A DNA stretch of 57,717 nucleotides, taken from NCBI RefSeq assembly GCF_000341265.1, contig NZ_ANAE01000181.1, forward strand, positions 57,329 through 115,045. Direction: 5' to 3'. A program made the translations under genes and the position numbers. Source of the DNA: Nocardiopsis prasina DSM 43845. Its GTDB lineage: Bacteria > Actinomycetota > Actinomycetes > Streptosporangiales > Streptosporangiaceae. This document shows positions 16,441 through 24,332 of the stretch, piece after piece (position 1 is the stretch's first letter; each line of letters begins with the position of its first letter). The notes beneath the pieces were generated by a model. It was not told the origin of the DNA. It worked only from the letters and a program-made list of their open reading frames with translations, and searched no databases.

Positions 16441-17408
16441 CCGCCGTCGACAAGACAGCCCGGACCACGACCGCCGCCACCCGCGGTTCCTCCTCCGGTG
16501 GTTCCCACGGCCCCGGAAGCCCGCGGCGCGTTCACCGCCGCAGCCCCCTGCGCCGTCTGCGCGACCTCCCCCTCTACCTGGCCGGGATCGCCGTCTTCCT
16601 GTTCTCGGTCTTCCCCGTCTACTGGATGGTCTCCACGGCCTTCAAGCCGACCGGCGAGATCTTCACGCGGGACCAGCGGCTGTTCCCCCAGGCGCCCACG
16701 CTCGACCACTTCGACCGGGTGATCAACGGCCAGCTGATCCCCGGGGTGAACTTCGGGACCTTCCTCGCCAACAGCCTCCTGGTCACCCTCGGCGCCGTGA
16801 CCATGGGAGCCCTGTTCTCCCTGCTGGCGGCGGTGGCCGTCGCCAGGTTCCGGTTCAAGCTCCGCTCCGCCTTCATCATGCTGCTCATCGTCATCCAGAT
16901 GGTGCCGATGGAAGCGATGATCATCTCGATCTTCATCAACTTCCGGTCTCTCTCGGAAGCCACCGGGATGCAGCTGCTCGGCAACCTCTCCGGGCTGCTG
17001 ATCGTCTACACCGCGGTGTCCCTGCCGATCACCATCCTGATGCTGCGGGGCTTCGTCGCCGCGGTCCCCAAGGAGCTGGAGGAGGCCGCGGCCATCGACG
17101 GCGCCAGCGGCTGGACCATCTTCTGGCGCATCCTCATGCCGCTCGTCGCACCCGGTCTGGTCGCCGCCAGCATCTTCGCGTTCATCACGGCGTGGAACGA
17201 GTTCATCGTCGCCCTGACCTTCCTGGGCCGGAGCACGGACAACTACACGCTGCCGCTGACCCTCTCGTACTACTTCGGCCGGTTCGGCACGGAGTGGGGT
17301 CCGATCATGGCCGCCTCGACCCTGCTGACCATCCCGGTGATGATCTTCTTCCTCTTCGTCCAGCGCCGCATGGTCTCCGGCCTGACCATGGGGGCTGTCA
17401 AGGGCTGA
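16437..17408 (+). CDS. Sugar ABC transporter permease (second membrane subunit)
   Basis: The 323-residue protein is the MalG-like partner of the preceding permease. A disordered N-terminus of about 45 residues rich in Thr, Ser and Arg is followed by six membrane spans (first AGIAVFLFSVFPVYWMVS) and the EAA loop LEEAAAIDGASGWTIFWRIL. The C-terminus (FFLFVQRRMVSGLTMGAVKG) has the motif typical of CUT1 permeases. Its ATG overlaps the stop of the first permease (ATGA). The GH3 enzyme follows after 87 bases, probably in the same operon. Confidence 0.92.
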   Translation: MTAVDKTARTTTAATRGSSSGGSHGPGSPRRVHRRSPLRRLRDLPLYLAGIAVFLFSVFPVYWMVSTAFKPTGEIFTRDQRLFPQAPTLDHFDRVINGQLIPGVNFGTFLANSLLVTLGAVTMGALFSLLAAVAVARFRFKLRSAFIMLLIVIQMVPMEAMIISIFINFRSLSEATGMQLLGNLSGLLIVYTAVSLPITILMLRGFVAAVPKELEEAAAIDGASGWTIFWRILMPLVAPGLVAASIFAFITAWNEFIVALTFLGRSTDNYTLPLTLSYYFGRFGTEWGPIMAASTLLTIPVMIFFLFVQRRMVSGLTMGAVKG

Positions 17409-17495
17409 CCGCCCGACACCGGCCGTCACACCACACCATCCCCGCTACGCGTCTGCCCTCCCATGGGCACCCTTGCTCACCGAACGGAGTTCGTC

Positions 17496-18965
17496 ATGCC
17501 GCACGACCCGACACTGGAGCGTCTGGCCAACGCCACGCTGCTGGTGCCCTTCGAGTCCCTCCATGCCCCCCGATGGATCCTGGACGGGCTGGCGGACGGG
17601 ATCTCCGGCGTCTGTCTCTTCCACAACAACCTGGAGAGCCCCGAGCAGGTCACCGCTCTCAACGCGAGCCTGTGCGGGGCCACGGACACCCCGCTGATCT
17701 CCCTGGACGAGGAGGGCGGCGACGTCACCCGCATCGGCCAGGCCCGGGGCAGCGACTACCCCGGCAACGCCGCCCTGGGCGCGGTGGACGACCCCGACCT
17801 CACCCGGGCCACCCTGCGCGCGCTGGGCCAGCAGCTCTCCGGCCTGGGCTTCAACCTGGACCTGGCCCCCTCAGTGGACGTCAACGTCGCCGACGACAAC
17901 CCGGTGATCGGCACCCGCTCCTTCGGAGCCGACGCCGAACTGGTCGCCCGCCACGCCGCCGCCTCCGTACGGGGTCTCCAGGAGGCCGGGGTGGCCGCGT
18001 GCGCCAAGCACTTCCCCGGCCACGGAGCCACCTCCCAGGACTCGCACCACACCCTGCCCCGTGTGGAGGCCGACGCGGACCTGCTGCACCGTCGCGAACT
18101 GCTGCCGTTCCGGGCCGCCATCGACGCGGGTGTGCGCTCCATCCTGACCGCGCACATCGAACTGCCCGGTCTGGGTGGCGGCGACGGCCCGGCCACGCTC
18201 AACCAGGCCGTGCTCAACGATCTGCTGCGCGGGGAACTCGGGTTCGACGGGGTCGTGGTCAGCGACGCGATGGACATGCGCGGGGTCAGCGGTGAGATCG
18301 GCATCCCCGAGGCCAGCGTGCTCGCCGTGGCCGCCGGGTGCGACCTCCTCTGCCTGGGCCGGTTCGTGTACGCCGACCAGGTCGCCCAGGTCCGCACGGC
18401 GCTGGTCGAGGCCGTAGGCGACGGACGCCTGTCCGGTGAGCGTCTGGAGGAGGCGGCCGACCGCAACGCCCGACTGCGCCAGTGGATCCGGAGTTCGGCC
18501 GAGAACCGCGCGGACGCCGGGGACACCGAGCGGGTCGGCCTGACCGGGGCCCGCCGCGCCACCCGCGTGGACGGCGACATCCCGCCGCTCGAGAACCCGT
18601 ACGTGGTCGAGGTGGACGCCCCCGCGGGGGTGGCCGTCGGCGACGTGCCGTGGGGCCTGGGTCCGTGGTTCAGCGACACCGTCCGGGTTGCGCCCGAGGC
18701 CGACGAGCCCGCCACCGTGCTGGCCGCCGCCTCCGACCGCGACCTGGTCGTCGTGGTGCGCGACGCGCACCGGTACCCGACCGCCCAGGCGTTCGTCAAC
18801 GCCCTGCTCAGCGCCCGCCCGAAGGCTGTGGTGGTGGAGATGGGGCTCCCCATCTGGCGCCCCGACTGCGGCGCCTACGTGAGCACCTACGGGGCCGCCC
18901 ACGTCAACGGGCTCAGCGCCGCCGAACTCCTGGGCTCCACGGGCGCGCTGGAGGCCGCCCGGTAG
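17496..18965 (+). CDS. Glycoside hydrolase family 3, NagZ-like beta-N-acetylglucosaminidase
   Basis: The product of 489 residues carries the GH3 TIM-barrel with the motif KHFPGHGATSQDSHHTLP, whose Asp-Ser-His is the acid/base dyad that marks N-acetylglucosaminidases of the NagZ branch. The nucleophile Asp lies in VVVSDAMDM. A C-terminal part of about 150 residues follows the barrel. No signal peptide is visible, so it should act in the cytoplasm on sugars brought in by the adjacent importer, releasing terminal N-acetylglucosamine. I chose the ATG at 17496 (MPHDPTLERL) with GGAG upstream; an ATG at 17463 would add 11 residues. A strong terminator follows. The precise oligosaccharide (chitin- or peptidoglycan-derived) is not determined. 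Confidence 0.88.
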   Translation: MPHDPTLERLANATLLVPFESLHAPRWILDGLADGISGVCLFHNNLESPEQVTALNASLCGATDTPLISLDEEGGDVTRIGQARGSDYPGNAALGAVDDPDLTRATLRALGQQLSGLGFNLDLAPSVDVNVADDNPVIGTRSFGADAELVARHAAASVRGLQEAGVAACAKHFPGHGATSQDSHHTLPRVEADADLLHRRELLPFRAAIDAGVRSILTAHIELPGLGGGDGPATLNQAVLNDLLRGELGFDGVVVSDAMDMRGVSGEIGIPEASVLAVAAGCDLLCLGRFVYADQVAQVRTALVEAVGDGRLSGERLEEAADRNARLRQWIRSSAENRADAGDTERVGLTGARRATRVDGDIPPLENPYVVEVDAPAGVAVGDVPWGLGPWFSDTVRVAPEADEPATVLAAASDRDLVVVVRDAHRYPTAQAFVNALLSARPKAVVVEMGLPIWRPDCGAYVSTYGAAHVNGLSAAELLGSTGALEAAR

Positions 18966-19013
18966 GACGGCCGTCCGCCGCCCCTCCCACGCGTACCCAC
19001 CCCGTACGCCCCG

Positions 19014-19054
19014 CCTCGGCCCGGTCCCCGCCGCTACCAGGGACCGGGCCGAGG
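19014..19054 (+). terminator. Terminator of the sugar-import operon
   Basis: CCTCGGCCCGGTCCC (19014-19028) pairs perfectly with GGGACCGGGCCGAGG (19040-19054) around an 11-base loop, about 50 bases after the GH3 stop codon. Confidence 0.75.
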
Positions 19055-19206
19055 GTGTTCTCCGGTTCCGACGCGATGGCGAACATCACCCATGTCCTCG
19101 AAAGTCGGTAGGAGAAGTACCCTTGGCGTGTAGCACCCCGGCCGTCGGCAACACTCGTCGGCGCCCGGTGCCCCATTCGCCCTTCTAACCACGGCATAAT
19201 CACAGC

Positions 19207-19671
19207 ATGCGCCTTTCAGCCCGGGTCGACTACGCGCTTCGCGCGGCCGCAGAGCTCGCTGTCGCCAGCGACGGTCCGGTGACGGCCGAGCAGCTCGCAC
19301 GCGCGCAGGCCATCCCCGGAAAATTCCTAGAGAACATCCTCACCCAGCTACGGCGTGCCGGTCTGGTACGCAGCCAACGGGGCCCCGTTGGCGGCTACTG
19401 GCTCGCCCGACCAGCGGCGGAGATCTCCCTCGCCGACATCATCCGGGCGGTCGACGGACCGCTCGCCAACGTACGCGGGGAACGCCCCGAGCACGTCGAC
19501 TACGACGGGGCCGCCCGCAGCCTGCAACAGGTGTGGATCGCCCTGCGCGCCAGTGAGCGCTCCATCCTGGAGGGGGTCAACCTCCAGCACCTGGTCACCA
19601 ACGAACTTCCCGAACAGGTGCGTGTGCTGGCCGAGGACCCCGAGTCCTGGGTCAACCACACCCACCGGTGA
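19207..19671 (+). CDS. Rrf2-family transcriptional regulator lacking cluster cysteines
   Basis: The 154-residue protein begins MRLSARVDYALRAAAELAVA and has the Rrf2 winged helix with IPGKFLENILTQLRRAGLV and RGPVGGYWLARP. Many members (IscR, NsrR, RsrR) bind an iron-sulfur cluster through cysteines, but there is not a single Cys in this protein, so it cannot do so through Cys. It is therefore closer to the CymR or cluster-free type; the effector is unknown. The C-terminal part (about residues 95-154) is helical and probably forms the dimer. A -10-like CATAAT lies about 10 bases before the ATG, so the transcript may be almost leaderless. The gene is monocistronic, with a terminator behind. Confidence 0.87.
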   Translation: MRLSARVDYALRAAAELAVASDGPVTAEQLARAQAIPGKFLENILTQLRRAGLVRSQRGPVGGYWLARPAAEISLADIIRAVDGPLANVRGERPEHVDYDGAARSLQQVWIALRASERSILEGVNLQHLVTNELPEQVRVLAEDPESWVNHTHR

Positions 19672-19703
19672 CGGACGCCCCGCCGGGGCGCCGCCCAGCA
19701 CAC

Positions 19704-19739
19704 AGGAAGCCGGTCACCCCGAGGGGTGACCGGCTTCCT
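19704..19739. terminator. Bidirectional terminator between Rrf2 gene and clgR
   Basis: AGGAAGCCGGTCACCCC (19704-19720) and GGGGTGACCGGCTTCCT (19723-19739) are perfectly complementary over 17 bases with a two-base centre, so the real loop is about four bases. It lies between convergent genes. Confidence 0.85.
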
Positions 19740-19786
19740 GAACGAGGACTACGGTCCGCGCTGGTGTGAGCGCGCGGGGCCTGGTG

Positions 19787-20143
19787 TCACACACCGGCCA
19801 TGTCGGCGACCTGGGGAACACGATCCGGTACGGGCGCGATGCCGAGGTCCTGCGCGGGAACGGGGTCGTTCGTGACCGCGTCGCCCAGCAGTGCGGCCTC
19901 CTGGAGCTCGGCCAGGGCCAGCTGGTCGGAGACCTCCCTGAGGACCTGCGAGAGCGGGACCCCGAGGGCCCCACAGATCGAGGAAAGCAACTCGGAGGAG
20001 GCTTCCTTCTGTCCCCGCTCGACCTCGGACAAGTATCCGAGGGAGACCCGTGCATCGGCCGACACCTCACGGAGGGTGCGACCCTGGCGCTGGCGCAGCC
20101 GCCTGAGCACGTCACCAAGTAGGTGACGAAGCAGGACCATCAT
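19787..20143 (-). CDS. clgR: ClgR-type XRE-family regulator of proteolysis genes
   Basis: The 118-residue protein has a helix-turn-helix in [20 protein letters not shown] followed by [20 protein letters not shown] and [13 protein letters not shown], which closely fits my memory of ClgR from streptomycetes and mycobacteria. ClgR activates clp and lon protease genes and others. The position next to cinA and pgsA is the known actinobacterial arrangement. Streptomyces ClgR ends in an Ala-Ala degron for ClpP; here the tail is instead ADMAGV, so turnover may differ. Two adjacent ATG codons (20143 and 20140) are possible starts. Upstream is about 155 bases to cinA, which probably holds its own promoter. 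Confidence 0.9.
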   Translation of the reverse strand: MMVLLRHLLGDVLRRLRQRQGRTLREVSADARVSLGYLSEVERGQKEASSELLSSICGALGVPLSQVLREVSDQLALAELQEAALLGDAVTNDPVPAQDLGIAPVPDRVPQVADMAGV

Positions 20144-20301
20144 TCGCGCTCCCTCCCACCGGTAACGACCTTCATATACAACACCGTACCTGCCCCACGC
20201 CCAATTCGGGCACCTCTTGCCGTCCTGTTCGCTGGAGGGGGAACCTCGTCCGGGGGTGGTTTTGTTCCCGCGCCCCGGGGGAGGTGGACCAGCCGGAGGG
20301 A

Positions 20302-20838
20302 TCAGGCCCGGGCGTTTCCCGTCACGTCCCCGCGAACGGCGGTCCTCAGGAGCCTCAGCGCACCCTCGACCGTGTCAAGGCGGATACCCGAACGATCCCC
20401 GGTGAAACTGAACCGGAGGACCCGTGTGTGTGAGCCCGGTCCCGCGACCGCGGCGTAGACGGTCCCCACGGGCTGTCCGTCCTGCGGCTCGGGCCCGGCC
20501 ACACCGGTGACGGCGAGCCCGTAGTCGGCTCCGGTGAGGCGGCGCGCCCCGCGTGCCATGTGGACGGCGACGTCGGGGTGGACGGCTCCGTGCTCGGCGA
20601 GGAGGCCCTCGGGGACCCCCAGGACGGAGGACTTGGTGTCCGTGGCGTAGGTGACGGCTCCGCCCCGGTAGGTGGCGGAGGCACCGGGGACCGCGGTCAG
20701 GTGGGCGCCGATCAGTCCGCCGGTGAGGGACTCCGCGGTGGCGGCGGTGGCCCCGGCCTCCAGGAGGACGCGGTGGGCGGCCCGCGCGGCCTCCAGCGCC
20801 TCTCCCCCGATCCGGGTCTCCTCCCCCGCCGGGTCCAC
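20302..20838 (-). CDS. cinA: CinA-type nicotinamide-nucleotide amidase (PncC domain)
   Basis: This 178-residue protein is the single-domain PncC form of CinA, which deamidates nicotinamide mononucleotide to nicotinic acid mononucleotide in the pyridine nucleotide cycle. The family motif [15 protein letters not shown] is present, followed by [19 protein letters not shown] and [20 protein letters not shown]. The molybdopterin-binding-like N-terminal domain found in long CinA proteins is absent, as is usual here. The GTG at 20838 lies only four bases after the pgsA stop, so the two are likely one operon with rimO upstream. The gene is annotated in many genomes as competence-damage inducible, but no link to competence is evident. 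Confidence 0.9.
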   Translation of the reverse strand: MDPAGEETRIGGEALEAARAAHRVLLEAGATAATAESLTGGLIGAHLTAVPGASATYRGGAVTYATDTKSSVLGVPEGLLAEHGAVHPDVAVHMARGARRLTGADYGLAVTGVAGPEPQDGQPVGTVYAAVAGPGSHTRVLRFSFTGDRSGIRLDTVEGALRLLRTAVRGDVTGNARA

Positions 20839-20842
20839 GGCC

Positions 20843-21451
20843 CTACTCCCCGCCGTTCGCGCCCTTGGCGCGCACGAGGCGGACGGCGTCGGCCACGTAG
20901 GTCAGGCCGGTCCAGAGCGTGACGGCCAGGGCGGCCGCCATGACTCCGTGCGCGATCCACGTGAACACGTCGGTGAAGGGCAGCAGTTGCAGCGGGAACA
21001 GGTAGATGCTGATCGCCACGATCTGGAGGACGGTCTTCAGCTTGCCGCCGCTGCTGGCGGGCATGACGCCGTAGCGCAGCACCGCGAAGCGCAGGGCGGT
21101 GATCCCCCACTCGCGCAGCAGGATGGCGCCGGTGACCCACCACCACAGGTCACCCTGGATGGAGAGCACGATCAGCGCGGCTCCGGTCAGCGCCTTGTCC
21201 GCGATGGGGTCGGCGATCTTTCCGAAGTCGGTGACGAGGTTCCGGCGTCGGGCCAGCTCGCCGTCGACGCGGTCCGTGATGGCGGCGACCACGAAGACGG
21301 CGAACGCGGCGAGCTGCCAACCGAGCCCGTCCAGGAACATGAACCAGACGAAGACCGGCACCATGACCAGGCGGCTCATCGTGAGGATGTTCGCGATGTT
21401 CCACAGTGGAGCTTGGGGGGCGGGCGAGGCCGCGGGGTCGTTGGTGCTCAT
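20843..21451 (-). CDS. pgsA: CDP-alcohol phosphatidyltransferase (PgsA-like phosphatidylglycerophosphate synthase)
   Basis: The 202-residue membrane protein carries the CDP-alcohol transferase motif DG-x2-AR-x8-G-x3-D-x3-D, seen from [10 protein letters not shown] through [11 protein letters not shown]. It should join CDP-diacylglycerol and glycerol 3-phosphate to make phosphatidylglycerol phosphate, the first step to phosphatidylglycerol and cardiolipin. Several membrane spans surround the motif. Its ATG overlaps the rimO stop by ATGA, so translation is coupled. A related enzyme making phosphatidylinositol phosphate uses the same motif, but the rimO-pgsA-cinA context favours phosphatidylglycerophosphate synthase. 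Confidence 0.92.
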   Translation of the reverse strand: MSTNDPAASPAPQAPLWNIANILTMSRLVMVPVFVWFMFLDGLGWQLAAFAVFVVAAITDRVDGELARRRNLVTDFGKIADPIADKALTGAALIVLSIQGDLWWWVTGAILLREWGITALRFAVLRYGVMPASSGGKLKTVLQIVAISIYLFPLQLLPFTDVFTWIAHGVMAAALAVTLWTGLTYVADAVRLVRAKGANGGE

Positions 21452-22881
21452 CTGTCGGCGGCTTCCCCGTCCTGCTCAGCGACGAGGTCGGCCCCCATCG
21501 ACTGGATGACGGTGGCGCGCACGAGGTCGCCGACGGCCAGGCCCTCGCCGTAGAGGATGGTGCTGCCGTCGACCTCGGGCGCCTGGTGCTCGGCGCGCCC
21601 CTCGTAGGCGCCGTCCTCCAGGACGGTCTCCACCAGGACGGTCACCTCGGTACCGATCCGCTCCTCGGCCCGCTGGACCATGAGCTCCTCGGCCAGGCGG
21701 TTGAGGGTGTCCACGCGCTCCTGGACGACCTCCTCGGCCACCTTCCCCTCGTGGTTCAGGGCTTCGGTGCCGTCCTCGTCGGAGTAGCCGAACACGCCGA
21801 TGGCGTCCAGGCGGGCCTCGCTGAGGAAGGCCACCAGCTCCTGGAACTCCTCCTCCGTCTCGCCGGGGAAGCCGACGATGAAGTTGGAGCGCGCTCCGGC
21901 TTCCGGGGCGCCCTTGCGGGCGGTCTCCAGCAGCTCCAGGAAGCGCTCGCGGTCACCGAAGCGACGCATGCGGCGCAGCAGCGGGCCGCTGGCGTGCTGG
22001 AAGGAGAGATCGAAGTAGGGAACCACACCGGGGGTGGTGGTGAGCACGTCCACCAGGCCGGGGCGCACCTCGGCGGGCTGGAGGTAGCTGACCCGGACCC
22101 GCTCCAGGCCCTCGACGGCGGCCAGGCGCGGCAGCAGCTTCTCCAGCGCCCGCACGTCGCCCAGGTCCTTGCCGTAGGAGGTGGAGTTCTCGCTGACGAG
22201 GAAGACCTCGCGCACGCCCTCGCTGGCCAGCCACTCGGCCTCGCGGACGATCTCGTCGGGCTGGCGGGAGATGTAGGCGCCCCGGAAGGCGGGGATGGCG
22301 CAGAAGGTGCAGCGCCTGTCGCAGCCGGAGGCGATCTTGAGGTTGGCGACCGGGCCGCCGGTCAGGCGGCGGCGCGGGGTGGCCGCACGGTAGGGCAGCT
22401 CGGTGCCCTCGGCGCCCTGGGAGTCAGCGAAGGCCGCGTGCCCGGGCACGTGGACCTGGGAGGCGTCGCGCTCGGAGGGGCTGATCGGCAGCAGGGTGCG
22501 GCGGTCGCGCGGGTCGTGCGGCACCAGCGTGCGCCCGGCCACGACGTCGTCGAGCCGGTCGGTGATGGCCGCGTAGTCGTCGAACCCGATGACGTTGGCC
22601 TCGGGGAGGGCGTCCGCCAGCTCGGAACCGTAGCGCTCGGCCATACAGCCCGCAGCGATGACCTTCCCGCCGCCCTCGGCCGCCTCCAACAGGGTCTCGA
22701 TCGAGTCCTGTTTGGCGGCGTCGATGAACCCGCAGGTGTTGACGACGGTCACGTCGGCCTTGGTGTCGTCGTCGACGAGGTCCCAGCCGCCAGCGGCAAG
22801 GCGTCCGGCGAGCTCTTCGGAGTCGACCTCGTTACGCGCACACCCCAGGGTGACGAGTGAGACAGTACGGCGCGATGACAT
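21448..22881 (-). CDS. rimO: RimO, ribosomal protein S12 methylthiotransferase
   Basis: RimO adds a methylthio group to an Asp of ribosomal protein S12 using two iron-sulfur clusters and SAM. The 477-residue product has the N-terminal cluster cysteines in [20 protein letters not shown] and [10 protein letters not shown], the radical-SAM CxxxCxxC in [13 protein letters not shown], and a C-terminal TRAM domain. The segment [10 protein letters not shown] separates it from MiaB. I chose the ATG at 22881 ([13 protein letters not shown]); the 40 codons upstream are open but not conserved. It heads the rimO-pgsA-cinA run with a four-base overlap to pgsA. Confidence 0.94.
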   Translation of the reverse strand: MSSRRTVSLVTLGCARNEVDSEELAGRLAAGGWDLVDDDTKADVTVVNTCGFIDAAKQDSIETLLEAAEGGGKVIAAGCMAERYGSELADALPEANVIGFDDYAAITDRLDDVVAGRTLVPHDPRDRRTLLPISPSERDASQVHVPGHAAFADSQGAEGTELPYRAATPRRRLTGGPVANLKIASGCDRRCTFCAIPAFRGAYISRQPDEIVREAEWLASEGVREVFLVSENSTSYGKDLGDVRALEKLLPRLAAVEGLERVRVSYLQPAEVRPGLVDVLTTTPGVVPYFDLSFQHASGPLLRRMRRFGDRERFLELLETARKGAPEAGARSNFIVGFPGETEEEFQELVAFLSEARLDAIGVFGYSDEDGTEALNHEGKVAEEVVQERVDTLNRLAEELMVQRAEERIGTEVTVLVETVLEDGAYEGRAEHQAPEVDGSTILYGEGLAVGDLVRATVIQSMGADLVAEQDGEAADR

Positions 22882-23077
22882 GGCTTCCAAGCGTGTGGGA
22901 GAGCTACGGGTACTGCGGGGCGCGGCGCGGCCGAAGGCCGGGGTACCGGTCGGGTCGTGCTCGCACGAAGGCGTCGAATGTCGCCGCCCGCAGCCCCCCA
23001 CACTACCGTGGTTGACCTACCCGCCCGTACCCCGGCCTCGTCTCGCGTGGTGCCGAGCCGCGCCGTGGAAGCGCCCG

Positions 23078-24199
23078 TCAGTCCTCCAGGCCCTCGGCGC
23101 CGATGGTGACCTCCCGGACCTCGCCGATCTGTCCGCTGGGGCCGTGGTCCTCGCCGTCCACGGTCACGTTGACCGAGCCCGCGTTGCCGACCCACAGGCT
23201 CAGCGGCTCCTCGGTGGTGAATTCCTGGGCCTCGCCCTCGAGGAGGAACCCGGTGAAGAGCGCCTCGCCGTCGACCTCGCTGACCTCGATCCAACTGCGG
23301 TCGGCGGCCGAGAGGGAGACGGTGAACTCGACCGGCTCCGCCTCGACGGGTGCCGTGTCCTCGGCGGCCTCGGCGCGCTCGACCGGAACGGGCGGGGCGT
23401 CGTTCGGGCGCAGGGCCGAGTCGACCCCGTCCTCACCGCTCGCCCGCGCCGACTCGAAGGCGGTCCGGACGGGGTTGCCCTCGTCCCAGCCCTGCCAGGT
23501 GCGGACGCCCACGAACACGGCAGCGATCAGGATGAGTCCGACCACGGCCCAGGGCCAGTGCCTCCGGACGGCCTCCGCGCGGCGTGTCCGGGTGCCGCTG
23601 ACACCGCTCCGGGGCACGTTGGCGCGGGTGGCTCCCGGCCCAGGGCCGGGAGGCGGGCTCTGCGGTCTGCTGTGCCTGCCGGGCGAGCGCGGCCCCGGTA
23701 CGGCCCCGGCCGTGGCCGGCACCCCCTTGGGCCGGTTGCGCCGTGGCGGCCGGGCGAGGCGCTGGTTGCGCTCGAAGTGGCCCCAGTTCTCCGCTCGCTG
23801 CTCCGGGTCCGCCTCCTCGTCCCCGAAACTGCGGGGGGCGCTCTGGGGCGCCTCGTGTTCGTCGGTCCCGGCGTGGGCCCGTCCCCCTTGTGCGGCGGCG
23901 ACCCTGGCGGCCTTCGGCTGTGCCGAAGGGTGCCGGGGCAGGGGGATGAAGGCCGCCTTCTCAGGCGAGGCGTGTTCCCGTTCGTACTCCTCCAGGAGCG
24001 GTTCGGGATCCAGGCCGAAGAGCTTGCAGATCCTCCGGATGTGCCCGCGAGCGTAGAAGTCCCCACCGCAGGGGACGAAGTCCTCGTTCTCGATACCTCT
24101 CAGGACCTGCATACGGATACGTGTACGTGTGCTCAGGTTCTCCAAGGAGCAACCCGCCGCGATTCGTGCGGCGGACAGGGTCTGGCCGATCGTCGCCAT
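23078..24199 (-). CDS. RodZ-like membrane protein with N-terminal helix-turn-helix
   Basis: The 373-residue protein has a cytoplasmic helix-turn-helix at its N-terminus (TIGQTLSAARIAAGCSLENL and RGIENEDFVPCGGDFYARGH), a long Pro/Arg-rich disordered linker, one membrane span (WAVVGLILIAAVFVGVRTW) and an outer DUF4115-like beta domain ending in IGAEGL. This is the RodZ layout; RodZ links cell-shape proteins to the membrane. The gene lies between ftsK and rimO, its usual place in actinobacteria. I chose the ATG at 24199 because GGGGAG is suitably spaced upstream; a GTG two codons earlier is also possible. The linker is longer than in rod-shaped bacteria. Confidence 0.85.
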   Translation of the reverse strand: MATIGQTLSAARIAAGCSLENLSTRTRIRMQVLRGIENEDFVPCGGDFYARGHIRRICKLFGLDPEPLLEEYEREHASPEKAAFIPLPRHPSAQPKAARVAAAQGGRAHAGTDEHEAPQSAPRSFGDEEADPEQRAENWGHFERNQRLARPPRRNRPKGVPATAGAVPGPRSPGRHSRPQSPPPGPGPGATRANVPRSGVSGTRTRRAEAVRRHWPWAVVGLILIAAVFVGVRTWQGWDEGNPVRTAFESARASGEDGVDSALRPNDAPPVPVERAEAAEDTAPVEAEPVEFTVSLSAADRSWIEVSEVDGEALFTGFLLEGEAQEFTTEEPLSLWVGNAGSVNVTVDGEDHGPSGQIGEVREVTIGAEGLED

Positions 24200-24332
24200 G
24201 CGCACTCCCCCCGCGACTGTCTGTGCCTACGTCTACCCACTCTGCTACTAGGACACGGACAACGCAGGTCACCACGCCCCATGAAGGCCTCAAGAACGAG
24301 CCAAATCGGGCGTCACGGACGGGGATTCGCTC

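Noticed and set aside
20227..20244. A ClgR operator before clgR (GTTCGC then GGGGGAAC)
   Set aside because: Only one half matches the GTTCGC-N5-GCGAAC pattern and the spacing is one base too long, so it may be chance.
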